Assembly (NCBI GenBank): GCA_030686995.1
Contig: CM060706.1
Coordinates: forward strand, 141,817,505-141,881,504
DNA length: 64,000 nt
Direction of reading: 5' to 3'
DNA from: Artemisia argyi
Taxonomy: Eukaryota; Streptophyta; Magnoliopsida; Asterales; Asteraceae
Positions within the stretch are counted from its first letter, which is position 1; every line of letters begins with the position of its first letter. Below the pieces are notes generated by a model that was not told the DNA's origin, ran no database searches, and saw nothing but the letters and a program-made list of their open reading frames with translations. The translations under genes and the position numbers were made by a program. Shown piece by piece: positions 18,688 to 29,428 of the stretch.

Positions 18688-18879
18688 AGGTATCGAATAC
18701 CTTCACATGTGAAGAAATTAGGTATCGAGTACCTTCACATATGAAGAAATTAGTTATCGAATACCTTCACATGTGAAGAAATTAGGTATCGAATACCTTC
18801 ACATGTGAAGAAATTAGGTACCGAATACCCTCACATGTGAGAAAATTAGGTACCGAATACCCTCACATGTGAGGAAATT
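18688..18879. repeat. 32-bp palindromic minisatellite, six copies
   Basis: Six head-to-tail units start at 18688, 18720, 18752, 18784, 18816 and 18848. Each contains a near-palindrome GGTATCGAATACC followed by CTTCACATGTGAAG, a perfect 14-base palindrome in three of the first four units. The last unit has changed symmetrically to CCTCACATGTGAGG. Confidence 0.92.
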
Positions 18880-20328
18880 AGGCACCGATTTATCAAGTGA
18901 TTTTGATATTTGCCGGTAGTAGTCACTCAGTTGCTCTTTTATGTAAGAAACTATATTATTTATTTTGTGTTTTTTTTTAGTATCTGCACATTGTGTATAT
19001 GTGTTACTTATGATATACTAGTTTTGTTTAAGTTGACTTTAGTTTTCAAGAATTGTATATAATTTGTAGGAAAATATATTTGCTTTGAAATCGGGTGTGG
19101 TTTGTGCTGTAGAGAATTAGGTTGAGGTGTTGTACCGAACTACAGATGTATTCGGGCTTCCTGGTTTTGATGTGCTCGACTTTATATAAGTAATAGACAT
19201 GGAAGACGGATTCCTGGCTTATCCGTAAACTACTTCTGCTGTTTCAAAGTTTTGTCATTACATTAAGCCTTCTTCTAGATCTTTCTCATAAAGTGCATTA
19301 GATTTTATATTAGCCATGTATTTTTCAAAATCAGATGTACCTGATACCCCTAGAATGTTTTTTGGATATAATGCAGTTTGTTCGAATGAATGTGACTTTT
19401 TACAGTATGCTGTAAGTTAAAATATTGTCTATGGAATCACTTAATCAAAAATGCTGCAAACAAGATTTATTTTATATTATCAATTTACAATATTGTCCGT
19501 GGAATTAGACCACATTATATTTCTACTTACATATACAATATTGCCACTATTTCCCCTAACATCCATTCAAGTTACAACCATGTTTTTATAGGTAAAGTAA
19601 TTACATACGACTTATTTAAGTTACAACCATGTTTTCATATACAATATTGCCACTATTTGCCCTAACATCCATCCATTCAATATTGCCCCTTAATGTAAAG
19701 TAATCACATACGACTTATTCGAAATTGGAAGTCTGTTACACTATTTGGAAGAAATGGAAGTATGTCACATACGATGGAAATAGGTGAAATTATGCTTCAC
19801 TTTGGCGCACTTAAATTGGAGTATCATGTTGGTTCTTGAGAGATACATGGAACTGGTTTACGCATGAGTTATCTATAAAAAACACGAGTTATGTTTAATT
19901 AATATTAGTACTTTAGTGGCATATATAATCTAGTATTTGTCTTCCAAAAAAAAATTACTTTGGTGGCATGTTTTATATGTCTAGGGTAAGGGACCATACA
20001 AAAATATATTTTAGGAATTTTGTATATTTGGTTCTTTTATGGTTTAGAATTTGAACCAGGTTCTGTAAAGTGCTTTTTCGTGCTAAATCGTGATTCATTC
20101 CTTGTTTTGATGTTGGATAATGGATACTGTGGGCTGATGTCTTTATTATTTCTCATATATTTCTTGAAATTTATTTTATTTATAACGACATTGATATTGA
20201 CTTTGGTATAACCAAAACTTATGGGTACTGCAAGCTGTAGCTTATATCATCTCTAGAACAATGGCAGACCAAATTATTGTAACTTAAATGGATTATGAAA
20301 TGTGACGTTCATTTTTTTTCATAAAAAG
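18880..20328. other. AT-rich noncoding stretch
   Basis: No credible gene was found. An imperfect tandem duplication of about 105 bp covers 19531-19740. The sequence could be remains of an intron, because a helicase exon fragment follows it. Confidence 0.45.
19531..19740. repeat. Tandem duplication, unit about 105 bp
   Basis: The motifs ATATACAATATTGCCACTA and GTAAAGTAA-TCACATACGAC each occur twice, 103-106 bases apart. The second copy has small indels. Confidence 0.8.
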
Positions 20329-20635
20329 CTCAATATGGTTTAAGAAACTTGCTATTTTGGTATGTGTTTGAAAAGTTATACAAAGCAAGATGGGGTCCAG
20401 AGGATGGAGTTGGCAGCATTATATTGTCTCCGACAAGAGAATTGGCAGACCAGCTTTTTGGTGTATTGAAATCAGTTGGAAAGCACCATGGATTTACTGC
20501 TGGTCTTTTAATCGGTGGTAATGAATATGATGAAGAGAAGGATCTTGTCAATGTGTTGAATATATTGATCTGTACACCTGGTCGGCTTCTCAAGCACATG
20601 GACACGACTCCAAATTTTGATTGTTCACAGTTACA
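20329..20635 (+). pseudogene. DEAD-box RNA helicase exon fragment (DBP4/DDX10-type, RH32-like)
   Basis: The frame contains KLYKARWGPEDGVGS, SPTRELADQLF (motif Ia), a GG turn (motif Ib region) and ICTPGRLLKHMD, then NFDCSQLQ. These match the N-terminal RecA domain of DBP4/DDX10-like helicases, which act in ribosome biogenesis. The fragment begins at the ATP-binding motif I, but the usual GSGKT is degraded to about GLRN. It ends exactly at a plausible splice donor (CAG followed by GTCAAA at 20636). The DEAD motif and the second RecA domain are absent downstream, so this is a genomic, unprocessed pseudogene fragment. It keeps an intron boundary and so is not a reverse-transcribed copy. Confidence 0.75.
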
Positions 20636-21073
20636 GGTCAAACTTTATCCGTCCACATTCTTTTCTTTTTTCTTGTTTTGTTACTTTATTATTTCACCTG
20701 CCTAGCTTTTGCTCTTTTAAAGCTCTGTTATTTGGTTGGACGTATGAGTAATTATGTTTAAATTCTCGTGCTGATCATGTGTAAGAATAGGATCATAGGT
20801 GGCAAAATGGGTGGGTAATGGGTCAAATCCTCTAGTCACAGTTTTTGCATGCATAAAAAAGATTGGGCTGATTTAGGAACCTGTCATAATGTTTTTCTTT
20901 GTTTGGGTTGTGCCATTAACTCGCCATCTATAACGGGTTCAAATAGGAGAAATTGGTGACCGTGTTGCAACCTATGGGTCATCCAGGTGGTGTGACCTGT
21001 ACTTCTGTCATTCCAAAGCTTCTATTGTTAAGCATTGAACATCCCACAAAAAGATAAGTGGATCCAAACTGTT

Positions 21074-22918
21074 AGGCTGTGTTTGTTTTTAAAAAATAAG
21101 GTCTTACCGCCTCTTACCACTTACCGGTCAGACGCGGTAAGACAAGTTGGTTGTTTGTTTTTTCTTCTCCATTCAGATGCGGTAAGACATAATTTATCTT
21201 GCCCAGTAAGAGGTGGTGATCATGTCTTATCACGTCTGACCCTTGTATATTCATTCATCAACACTATTTTTTTTAACAATCCATGTACAATTATTAATAT
21301 AATATTGCTATGATGATGAACTAGTGTTACAAGTTTATGATATTAGAGATAGATAACGTACCATGTTTGCAAATAAAGAACTGTTGCGGTTATGGTCAGG
21401 GGCGGAGCCACATTACTAGTAGTGGGGGGGGGGGAGACATGCCCCCAACCAAGTTCTTGCGGAGTAGCTAAAATTAGTACAAAAATGGTTAAAATTGTTC
21501 TGAAAAATCACAGTGCCCTCAGCTTAAAAAATAAAGTGCCCTCTACAGGAATCCAAGATCAACAATTGCATCTTCAAATTTGTGTTTATAGAAATCATTG
21601 ATCGAATGAGCAGAAAAAGAAATGGTGGAGAGTGAAGATGTGGAAGGGATAAAGAAGTAGGAGAGTGAACATTGGAAGTACAGTGGATAACAATAAATAC
21701 AATAAAATATTCATAAATTTTAATGGTCTCTTTTAATAGTCATTATGATGCTTCTACTTTAATATTAGGAACTGAAACTTTTATATATGTACTTTTAATG
21801 TTTACTTTGTATTTATAGGTAATGTAGTTTAAGATATTTAGGCGTCGTTTCTTTTTTCTTTTGGAGGATCTGTCTGGTAAAGGGAGTGGGCCATTGCTAT
21901 ATAATAACGTTTTATTAATTGGGTCAACACAAATCTGTTATTGTGTCTGTAATACAAAGGCAAAGCAAAGGTCACTCTCCCCATTTGGAGCTTCTAACAG
22001 AGCATGGCCCACATTGGATACACATCAATTTATAAGCGTCTGATTGTGGGAAAAAATAAACGCACCCTTAGTTTCATTTTTATTTTCTAAACAGATTTAC
22101 GGTAAGATTTTTAAAGAAAAGAACTCGTATTGTTAATAAGAATTGTAATTTAGTAAGGTTTTATACATGTTTAACCACTTTCACCTTATTTTAGTTTTGG
22201 TTGATCTTATTTACATTTAGAATAGACAACAAGATAATTGATATTAATTAAGTTTGACTTGATGAAATGACATTACTAACTGGGTTTCATTTTACCAAAA
22301 TCGACACAACTCATTCACCAGTGTACTAAAACAAGTGGTTTTTATGTTTAGTTAAACCGGACCCGACCCAAAATACAAAGAATTTTTTAAACCCGTTATC
22401 AGATCATTCTTATTTCATGTTGCCCCCTTCAGTTAGATTTCCTGGCTCCGCCACTGGTTATGGTGGTGACTGATATATATAGGATGTGGAGAAGACAAAT
22501 GATGTGGATGGGTTATATGTATAAAACCCTAGTTGGTACCAATGGGCTTTTAAAAACATATTGACCCAACTTATTTCACTTGGCCCAATTAATAGTTATT
22601 TGTAAATTAGGCATACTAGTCATGGTTTTGTATGTAAAAATATTTGTATTTTAAAGGTTTCTATAGGGAAAAAAATGTTCATGCTACTATGGTTTATTAA
22701 ATGTGTTATTTTGTTTCGTCTTTACACAAGTTACTTATGCATCGTATTATGATGGTTTAATATATACTTGAAAAAAAAAATAATTAAAATCATTCAGACA
22801 TTTAGAAAAAATAAACAACATTATTTTATTCAGATTCAGACATTATAACCACCTCTTACTAGTAAGATGTGGTAGTCAGATTCAGACACAAAACATCTTA
22901 ATGAAACAAACACACCCA
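21074..22918. mobile_element. Possible middle nested element with TGTGTTTGTTT ends
   Basis: The left end GCTGTGTTTGTTTTT is mirrored at the right end, whose reverse complement reads GGGTGTGTTTGTTTC. Sub-terminal copies of CTTACCGCCTCTTAC-like motifs occur near both ends. No target duplication was confirmed. Confidence 0.4.
21397..22456. mobile_element. Non-autonomous hAT element, 1060 bp
   Basis: The terminal inverted repeats are CAGGGGCGGAGCCA on the left and, read inward from the right, CAGTGGCGGAGCCA. The 8-base target duplication GTTATGGT is perfect (21389-21396 and 22457-22464), which is diagnostic of the hAT superfamily. No transposase is present inside, so it must have been moved in trans. 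A G12 run lies close to the left end. Confidence 0.92.
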
Positions 22919-23182
22919 TACTCAACAATAAGTAGAGACACTTTTAAATTCACCCATCTAAATTCAAGTATTTTGAAAAATGTAGCAGGTCAACCCAACC
23001 TGCCTAATTTGCCATCCTTGGTTATATTGTGAATGTTGGCTAGTCAAGTCAGCTGTCAACTCAATAGTTTATTTTCTTTTTAAAAGTTATCAATCAATAT
23101 AGTTAGCTCCTTATTTGATGGCATAGACTGAACTATTAAGTTATCAATCAATATAGTTAGCTCTTTGTATCAATCAATATAG

Positions 23183-23577
23183 GGATTGCCGAAGGATGTC
23201 TATGCATATATCGTAACCATCTCCCTTACCAAAGATGGGTAATGAAAAACTACAATGATACAAAATCTTGGGAACTACTACCGTATGGTTGTGAGACAAA
23301 CACGTATGATGTTGCACACATGCTCAAATGTTACATTCCAAACAAAAATTGGTGCCTATGTAACGAAGATGATAAATTTTAGTCCAAGATTTGGAAATAT
23401 ATTCATTGCCCTGTATATGTGCAGAGCCTTGTTTCTCCTCATCTTAATGGGAAACCGAAGATGGAGCGGAACACAGGAAACAACAAGAGAAGTGATAAAG
23501 TTGTTTCAAGTTAGGATGTTATTTCAAGGTCTATCCGTTTTTCACATAGCATACTCAAGAAAAAGAAGCAGACGAAG
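23183..23577 (+). pseudogene. F-box protein C-terminal fragment
   Basis: It aligns with the C-terminal part of the F-box copies at 38930-39220 and 49000-49260: a run equivalent to CLCIYRN, then W-V-KNYND and SWE, then a cysteine-rich segment. It is preceded by three short repeats of TATCAATCAATATAG (23087-23181) in place of the F-box domain and the first part of the FBA region. The frame is not maintained. The segment ends in a lysine/arginine-rich stretch (RKRSRRR in one frame) similar to the basic tail predicted for the intact F-box gene. Confidence 0.75.
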
Positions 23578-24249
23578 ATAATACAAATGAATGGTAAGAT
23601 GGTTTCAAATTATAATGTTATTATCTGACCATCCTTTCTTTTAATTAATTATGTTTATGCTGGTTGTTATATATAACTAGAAACTTGTGTCTGGTGTTAA
23701 ACAATATTGGTCGTGCGTGACAGTAATCTATGTATGACTTTCTTTTCATTACTAAGAAAAGTATGATTAACTCATGTATCTTGTATGTGGTACATGGACA
23801 TACTTTAGTAATCATGTATGACTTCCTTTTCATTACTAACTACGGAGTACTAGGTACTTGAAACTCATGTGTCTAGTATATGGTAATCTATGACTTTCTT
23901 TTCATTACTAACAAAAGTATTAACTCATGTGTCTTGAATTTAGAGGGTATACAAGATACCTTTTGAGTAGCATCTATATTGTGAAAAACAAATTTACAAT
24001 CTTTATAAAATTTTTGAGAGGTTAACACATGTGCGTACCTTGTAACAAAATTTGAAGATATGGAGTTGTCCATTACGCAGTGGTATTACCCGGTAAATTA
24101 TTATTAATAATAAAACCATTGAAGTTCAAAAACCATTAGCATACCTAATGGCCTCATGTGATGCAACTAACAACACAACAACCCGGAAAGACACAACCAA
24201 ACAAACTCTAACGCTAAGAACTAATGACTAGTCTCTCTAGCTTTCATTC

Positions 24250-24572
24250 GTTCCTCATCCGAACCTCGTATGCCGACTATATGAATTTTCGAGTCATTAA
24301 CTTCAATCTCATTATAGAGAATATAATATTGAATACTTGATTTACCTGCCGAGCCTTCTTCTTCAAAAGCCTATTGTTCCTCTCTTGCCATATGTTGTCC
24401 ACCGAAGCCCCAAACAAGATTTTGGCTACGACCACACTTGCTAGATTTTTGTGAGCAAACGGTTGAATAGCGGTGACAAAAGACCTCCATGAATCACCAA
24501 TACTATAGATGGACATCAGCGCTTCCACCTTATGCCAAACCTGTAACGATTAAGTGCATGCAAAGAATAAAT
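24250..24572 (-). pseudogene. LINE-type ORF2 C-terminal tail (split by copia)
   Basis: The minus-strand frame encodes the end of a plant non-LTR reverse transcriptase polyprotein. The residues IWQERNNRLLKKKARQVNQVF and IFSIMRLKLM are characteristic of the segment after the zf-RVT domain. The upstream half lies on the far side of the copia insertion (37513-38021). A TAG ends the frame at 24277, where the block B copy continues. Confidence 0.8.
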
Positions 24573-24577
24573 GAGAG
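24573..24577. repeat. Target site duplication GAGAG, left copy of copia element
   Basis: It is repeated at 37508-37512. The uninterrupted site GAGAG is present once in the paralogous block at 60699-60703. Confidence 0.95.
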
Positions 24578-24950
24578 TGTAGGATATAATATCAAGTCAC
24601 AAACATGTAGTTCATGGTGGTGGTTGTGATTCGTTTGAGTAAAAGAGAAAGAAAGAAATATGGGAACCTTGAGAGGATGAGAGAAAATTAGAGAGTATTA
24701 GATTGATAGTGAATGAAGGTCCAACCCTCTCCATATGTGGAGAGGGGTATATATACTACCTAACAAATAAATGATAAAACGGCCACACCCGGGCTGTGGA
24801 TCAGGCATACAGTGGGTAAAGACCCGTCCTTCTTCCACGATATTACTTAATCTACTTCTAACTAATAACTACACTAACTACGAGCTAACTCAATGTTATT
24901 ACAATAATTAGGTGACCGAGTCTTCTATAGGAATAATTGTATTCCTAACA
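24578..24950 (-). repeat. Copia 3' LTR, 373 bp
   Basis: It begins TGTAGGATATAA and ends CCTAACA. Six substitutions separate it from the 5' LTR (about 1.6 percent), so the insertion is fairly recent. Confidence 0.95.
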
Positions 24951-24963
24951 ATCTCCCCCTAAG
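24951..24963 (-). promoter_or_regulatory. Copia polypurine tract
   Basis: On the minus strand CTTAGGGGGAGAT directly precedes the TG of the 3' LTR, the expected plus-strand primer. The bases AGGTGACC in the LTR (24910-24917) and GGTCACCT beside the tract (24967-24974) form an inverted repeat across the boundary. Confidence 0.85.
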
Positions 24964-27904
24964 CGAGGTCACCTTGGAAATTAAGCTCTTTGATCTTTAA
25001 GCATTCATAAGTCATTGTAACTCGTAAGTTCTGATTCTTCGCTTTTCTACACACTTTGTACTTCAAGCAACGAGCTTGTGATTTGGATTCCTTTGTGATG
25101 TGTGATCTTTGAGCTTCTTTGAGATCATCAGCCACAGTAAATCTCCAAGCTCATCCATTGTTGTATTGCCTTCATGTGATGTAGTGACTTAAGGACCATC
25201 ATGCTCACACCCTTCTAGATCAGGAGACTTTACATCAGAGTTGTGGTTCAGGAGACTTTTTCATCAGAGTTGCGGAAACGTTGTTGGTAGTCTCTCAACA
25301 TTTGTTGTAGTAAGTCTCTCATCGTCATTGATAGTGAGGAGGATGTGTGAGTTTGAGGTATGGATTGACCCGATTCAGCTGGAAATAGGAGCCATCTATG
25401 CCATCTTTATATGTGTCCCTGAAATAAAACAGTTAGCAATAAAGATAGAGAACGAATATGGCTTTGTCATTCGTTCTGCGAGGACAGACTACCCTCCGGT
25501 TTTGTGAAAACCGACTTGTGATCAGGTAGAGTCTCTTTTAAAGAAGACTCTCCTTGACAGGAATTTCCAGCTTGTAGTGATGAATTTTCCAAAGAATCCA
25601 CTTCGGAATCTTCATACTAAGCATGTTCTCATACCGGAACGTCTCAAAGCAGACATCACGATAGAGTGAATCGGTGAATAAATATTCACGGATTGATGAG
25701 AAATTGATTATTAGAAATCACTCGCGTGTCATATGAGAAACATTTTGAGACACGACAAGAGTTTTAAGCTTTTATCACATTTCCATCAAAAATACTTTTG
25801 TTTGAAAGATTATACACAATCAATGTGCTCAAAAAATTAGTTTGTGAGCACATTAAAGGGTTTTAGCAAAAGTATCCGTCAATCCATATCCTGGAACAAG
25901 TTTGATTCAATGTTGAATTGCACCGTTGTTGCTTTCCAGTTGTCACTTGATCATTGATCCAAGATGGATCTCACATGTCACCTACCAAGAGCTTGAGAGA
26001 TGTTCGCTCTAGAAGGATTTCCATATTCATTGTGAATATTTTCATATCACTCGGATGTTCTGGCAATACCACAAGGATAATGCGTAGGACTCTAAATATT
26101 TTATCTTATTTTCCACATTGTGTGAAACAATATGCATATTCGGAAGTGTGTCCTATCGAGATTTATGGATGATCTCATGGCTCTAGACTCAATAGTGCGT
26201 TTTGATCCGCTCCTGGAGACTGGGGAGGATTCTCCTGTTTTAGGTATCAACATAGCTCACAATGAGCGGTCGATATATTGCACAGGGTTCCCCGTGAGAA
26301 TGAAACAAGCTCTTTTAAGAGAACTTGAGTGGTTGGGAAGTTTAGTGCAGTGCGTCACTGGGTCCATGACGTCTTGTCTTCAATACCGGTGTTACCTTAG
26401 TAACCACCAGTAGATTATGAATTGAACCCGGTTTCTGCCCTAAGGTTGAATATATGAAGGGCTATTTCTTTTCACCCTTTCTCATTTCATTTCTTTTTCA
26501 TTCTTCAACCCCTTCAGTGCTTACCGAGACTTCACCACTAGAACCTTGTTGGGTTTGTTCCAGTCCTAGCTCTATCTTAGTCCGCACTCTTCCCTTTCTC
26601 ACTTTACTCCTTTTTTCAATCATTCCTAAGGACTTCTAATCTATCTAGAGGATTGTCCCTGAGAAGATCCTTCCGGTTCTGGTGGATCATGGGAACTCAT
26701 ATCTAACCTTAATCATCCTTATAACTCCATGCATAAAGATAAATGGTCGGTCTTTGGTATTACTTCCACAAACACTTTTGCTCCCCCTCAATATGTGCAT
26801 TGATATACGAAAGAGTTTAGCACATATGTGGGAGCCTATTATTGAGTCCAAAAAGATCATGTTTGATATCAGATTACATATTTAAATCACATTCTCTCCC
26901 CCGATCAAAAATTTCAAATCTTTCGAGATTTTTGATCTCAATTGATTTAAATAAGTTAGAAAGCTTTTCGGAGAGAAATGCGGTCAATTTTAATATTTTC
27001 TGATAAAATGAACCTTTTACTTGCTCCCCCTCAATCTGTGAGGGAGGTTGTGATGTGTCAGATTTGATAAGTTTACAAGAAATTTGAAGTTTTAACGAAA
27101 ACTCTTTGAAAATGTTCTCATTCTGACACATAACCATCACAAATCATTTTGTTGCAAGGTTTTTGTACGAAGTGTGGAGAGTTTTGATGATACATAAAAT
27201 TTTGAGAAATCACTCTCCCCCTCAATCAATGACGAATGTTAAAACTAAAATATTTTCATAAACTATTAAAGTCATTGATTGAGTGAAAAATTTTATCAAA
27301 ATTTTGAGTTCAATTTGATTTTTAATCAAAATCTCATGGTACCACCAAGTTTTGCACAAATACTTTCCGGAAAAATCATAGAAGGGAAAGTATTTGGCGA
27401 TAAAAAGAAGATTTCTCTTCTTTATCAAGAAATAATGCACTGAAGCGTACATTAGATCGAGGAAACATGGATATAAAGTAATCCATGCCCAGGTGAACTT
27501 CACCCGGTAAAAGGAAGAACCGTCTTTTTGGCGACGTGTTTTCCCCATTTTGAAAAACGGGTTGCTATCTGAAGTAATAGCAAGCCATAATTTGAAGTCC
27601 GGGTTATAGCCTGAAATGACTGCAAGCCATAATTTTGAAGTATATTTTGAGATACGACATGTTTTTGAAAAAAACTTTATTTGAAACCGAACAACTCTTG
27701 CTCAAGCATATGTATGATTCCGTGTCATTATTGAATGAAATTTCTAGAAATGTACATAATATTGATTACACAAGAGACATGTCGAGAGAAGAATATTTTT
27801 GGATTTTTATGATTTTTCAGATTCTTATGGTTTTTATAGGTTTTATATTTTTCTATTTTCTTTTTGATAAATCTTATATACAAAGGATATGTGAAGCCAA
27901 TCCT
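24964..27904 (-). other. Copia 3' noncoding region with repeated purine-tract and hairpin modules
   Basis: About 2.9 kb between the end of RNase H and the polypurine tract, with no recognisable protein. Four extra purine tracts of the type GAGGGGGAG or CGGGGGAG (minus strand) lie at 26781-26790, 26894-26904, 27024-27033 and 27215-27224. Each is paired with a nearby inverted repeat (arms 26791-26798/26820-26827, 26903-26912/26928-26937, 27054-27062/27122-27130, 27221-27233/27271-27283). Minus-strand frames of 88 and 108 codons here (26874-27140, 27222-27548) show no known domain. Confidence 0.7.
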
Positions 27905-29428
27905 TCAATCGTCATTCTCTTCTTGGAGAGACTTAAGAGTTTCTGGAGTGAGGATCTTCATCTCAAGTCGTGGGAGAATGAACTGAAATCTTTCCCGAGA
28001 AAGAGCCTTTGTGAATATATCAGCCAGCTGAAACTCCGTTCTCACAAAGTAGAGTTCCACTATCCCTTTCTCCACTTGTTCTCTGATGAAGTGATGACGA
28101 ATGTCTATATGCTTGGCTCTGGAGTGCTGGACATTGTTGCAACACAGGGCAATGGCACTTTTGTTATCACAATACATTGGAATTTTGTTGAAATCATACC
28201 CATAATCTGATAATTGTGATCTCATCCACAAAATTTGAGCACAGCATGAGGACATGGCTATATATTCAGCTTCTGTAGATGATATTGAAGTGCACATTTG
28301 CTTTTTGGATGACCAGCTGACAAGTTTCTCACCCAAGAATTGAGCACCTCCGGAAGTACTTCTGTGAGTATCTTGACACCCCGCATGATCAGCATCTGAG
28401 TAGGCCGTAAGAGCCATTGCATTGTCTTTAGGGTACCAAAGACCCATATGGATTGTCCCTTGGAGATATATGAAGATTCTCTTGACAGCTTCCAAGTGCT
28501 TTTTGGTAGGCTTGGATTGATATCTGGCGCACATGTATACGGCGAAGAGAAGGTCTGGCCTACTTGCTGTGAGGTACATGAGAGATCCAATCATGCTTCT
28601 GTATTTGGTCTGATCAATGGTTACTCCAGCTAAGTCATCATCGAGTTTGGATCTTTCAACCATGGGTGTATCAACTGTGTCACTTGAATCAAAGCCAAAC
28701 TTCTTGAGGATGTCACTAGCATACTTGGCTTGATTGATAAAGATGCCGCTCGGGTTTTGTGAAACTTGTAGCCCCAAGAAGAAAGACATTTGTCCCATCA
28801 TGGACATTTGAAACTTGGAACTCATTTCTGTAGCAAAGCGATCACATTCCTTGGAATCAGACGATGCAAAGATGATATCATCAACATAGATTTGAACGTG
28901 AAGAAGGTTGTTTCCAGTCTTCCTAGTGAACAAGGTAGGATCAACTACACCCTTGGTAAATCGATTTGCAAGAAGAAACTTGGAAAGTGTGTCGTACCAA
29001 GCTCTTGGAGCGTGTTTGAGACCATAGAGTGCCTTCTTTAAGCGATATACATGATTAGGTCTTTCTGGGTCCACAAAACCTTCAGGTTGAGTAACATAAA
29101 CCACCTCCTTTAAGTCCCCATTCAGGAAGGTAGTCTTAACATCCATTTGATAAACAATCATGTTACTGGTGGCAGCATTGACAAGAAAGATTCTAATGGC
29201 CTCGATACAAGCGACCGGTGCAAATGATTCTTCAAAGTCAATACCCTCTTGTTGACTGTATCCTTTTGCAACTAAACGAGCCTTGTTTTTCAACACATCC
29301 CCATGCTCATCAAGCTTAACTTTAAAAATCCATTTGAGAGCAATGATCATCACACATTCAGGTGGTGGTACTAATTCCCATACATCAAGACGATCAAACT
29401 CATGGATTTCTTCTTGCATTGCGGTGAA
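27905..29428 (-). pseudogene. Copia reverse transcriptase and RNase H
   Basis: A 504-codon frame. RT contains the entry motif [14 protein letters not shown], the region [12 protein letters not shown], the active-site motif IYVDDIIF near residue 178 and [12 protein letters not shown]. RNase H follows with [26 protein letters not shown] and [10 protein letters not shown], and its catalytic acidic residues are visible. It makes cDNA from element RNA and removes the RNA strand. The frame is continuous with the integrase ORF apart from one TGA at 29429-29431, where W is usual. Its own ATG is fortuitous, because this is polyprotein. Its C-terminus looks natural. Confidence 0.93.

Larger units (their letters stand above)
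20794..23020. mobile_element. Degenerate outer DNA transposon with related ends
   Basis: The left end CATAGGTGGCAAAATGGG resembles the reverse complement of the right end, CAAGGATGGCAAATTAGG. These end types are common among non-autonomous hAT elements in plants. No matching 8-base target duplication was found, so the exact boundaries are uncertain. Younger elements are nested inside. Confidence 0.45.
23503..24577. repeat. Duplicated segment, block A left part
   Basis: It matches 58463-60703 in block B at high identity apart from two insertions in B. The content is the 3' end of an F-box fragment, a noncoding stretch with repeated CATTACTAA-type motifs, and the 3' part of a LINE. The copia element at 24578 interrupts it, and it resumes at 37508. 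Confidence 0.9.

Noticed and set aside
20330..20641. 103-codon minus-strand ORF over the helicase fragment
   Set aside because: It is the antisense shadow of the helicase frame.
27635..28210. 191-codon plus-strand ORF overlapping the copia RNase H
   Set aside because: Its second half is the antisense of the RNase H coding region, and its first part is low-complexity.
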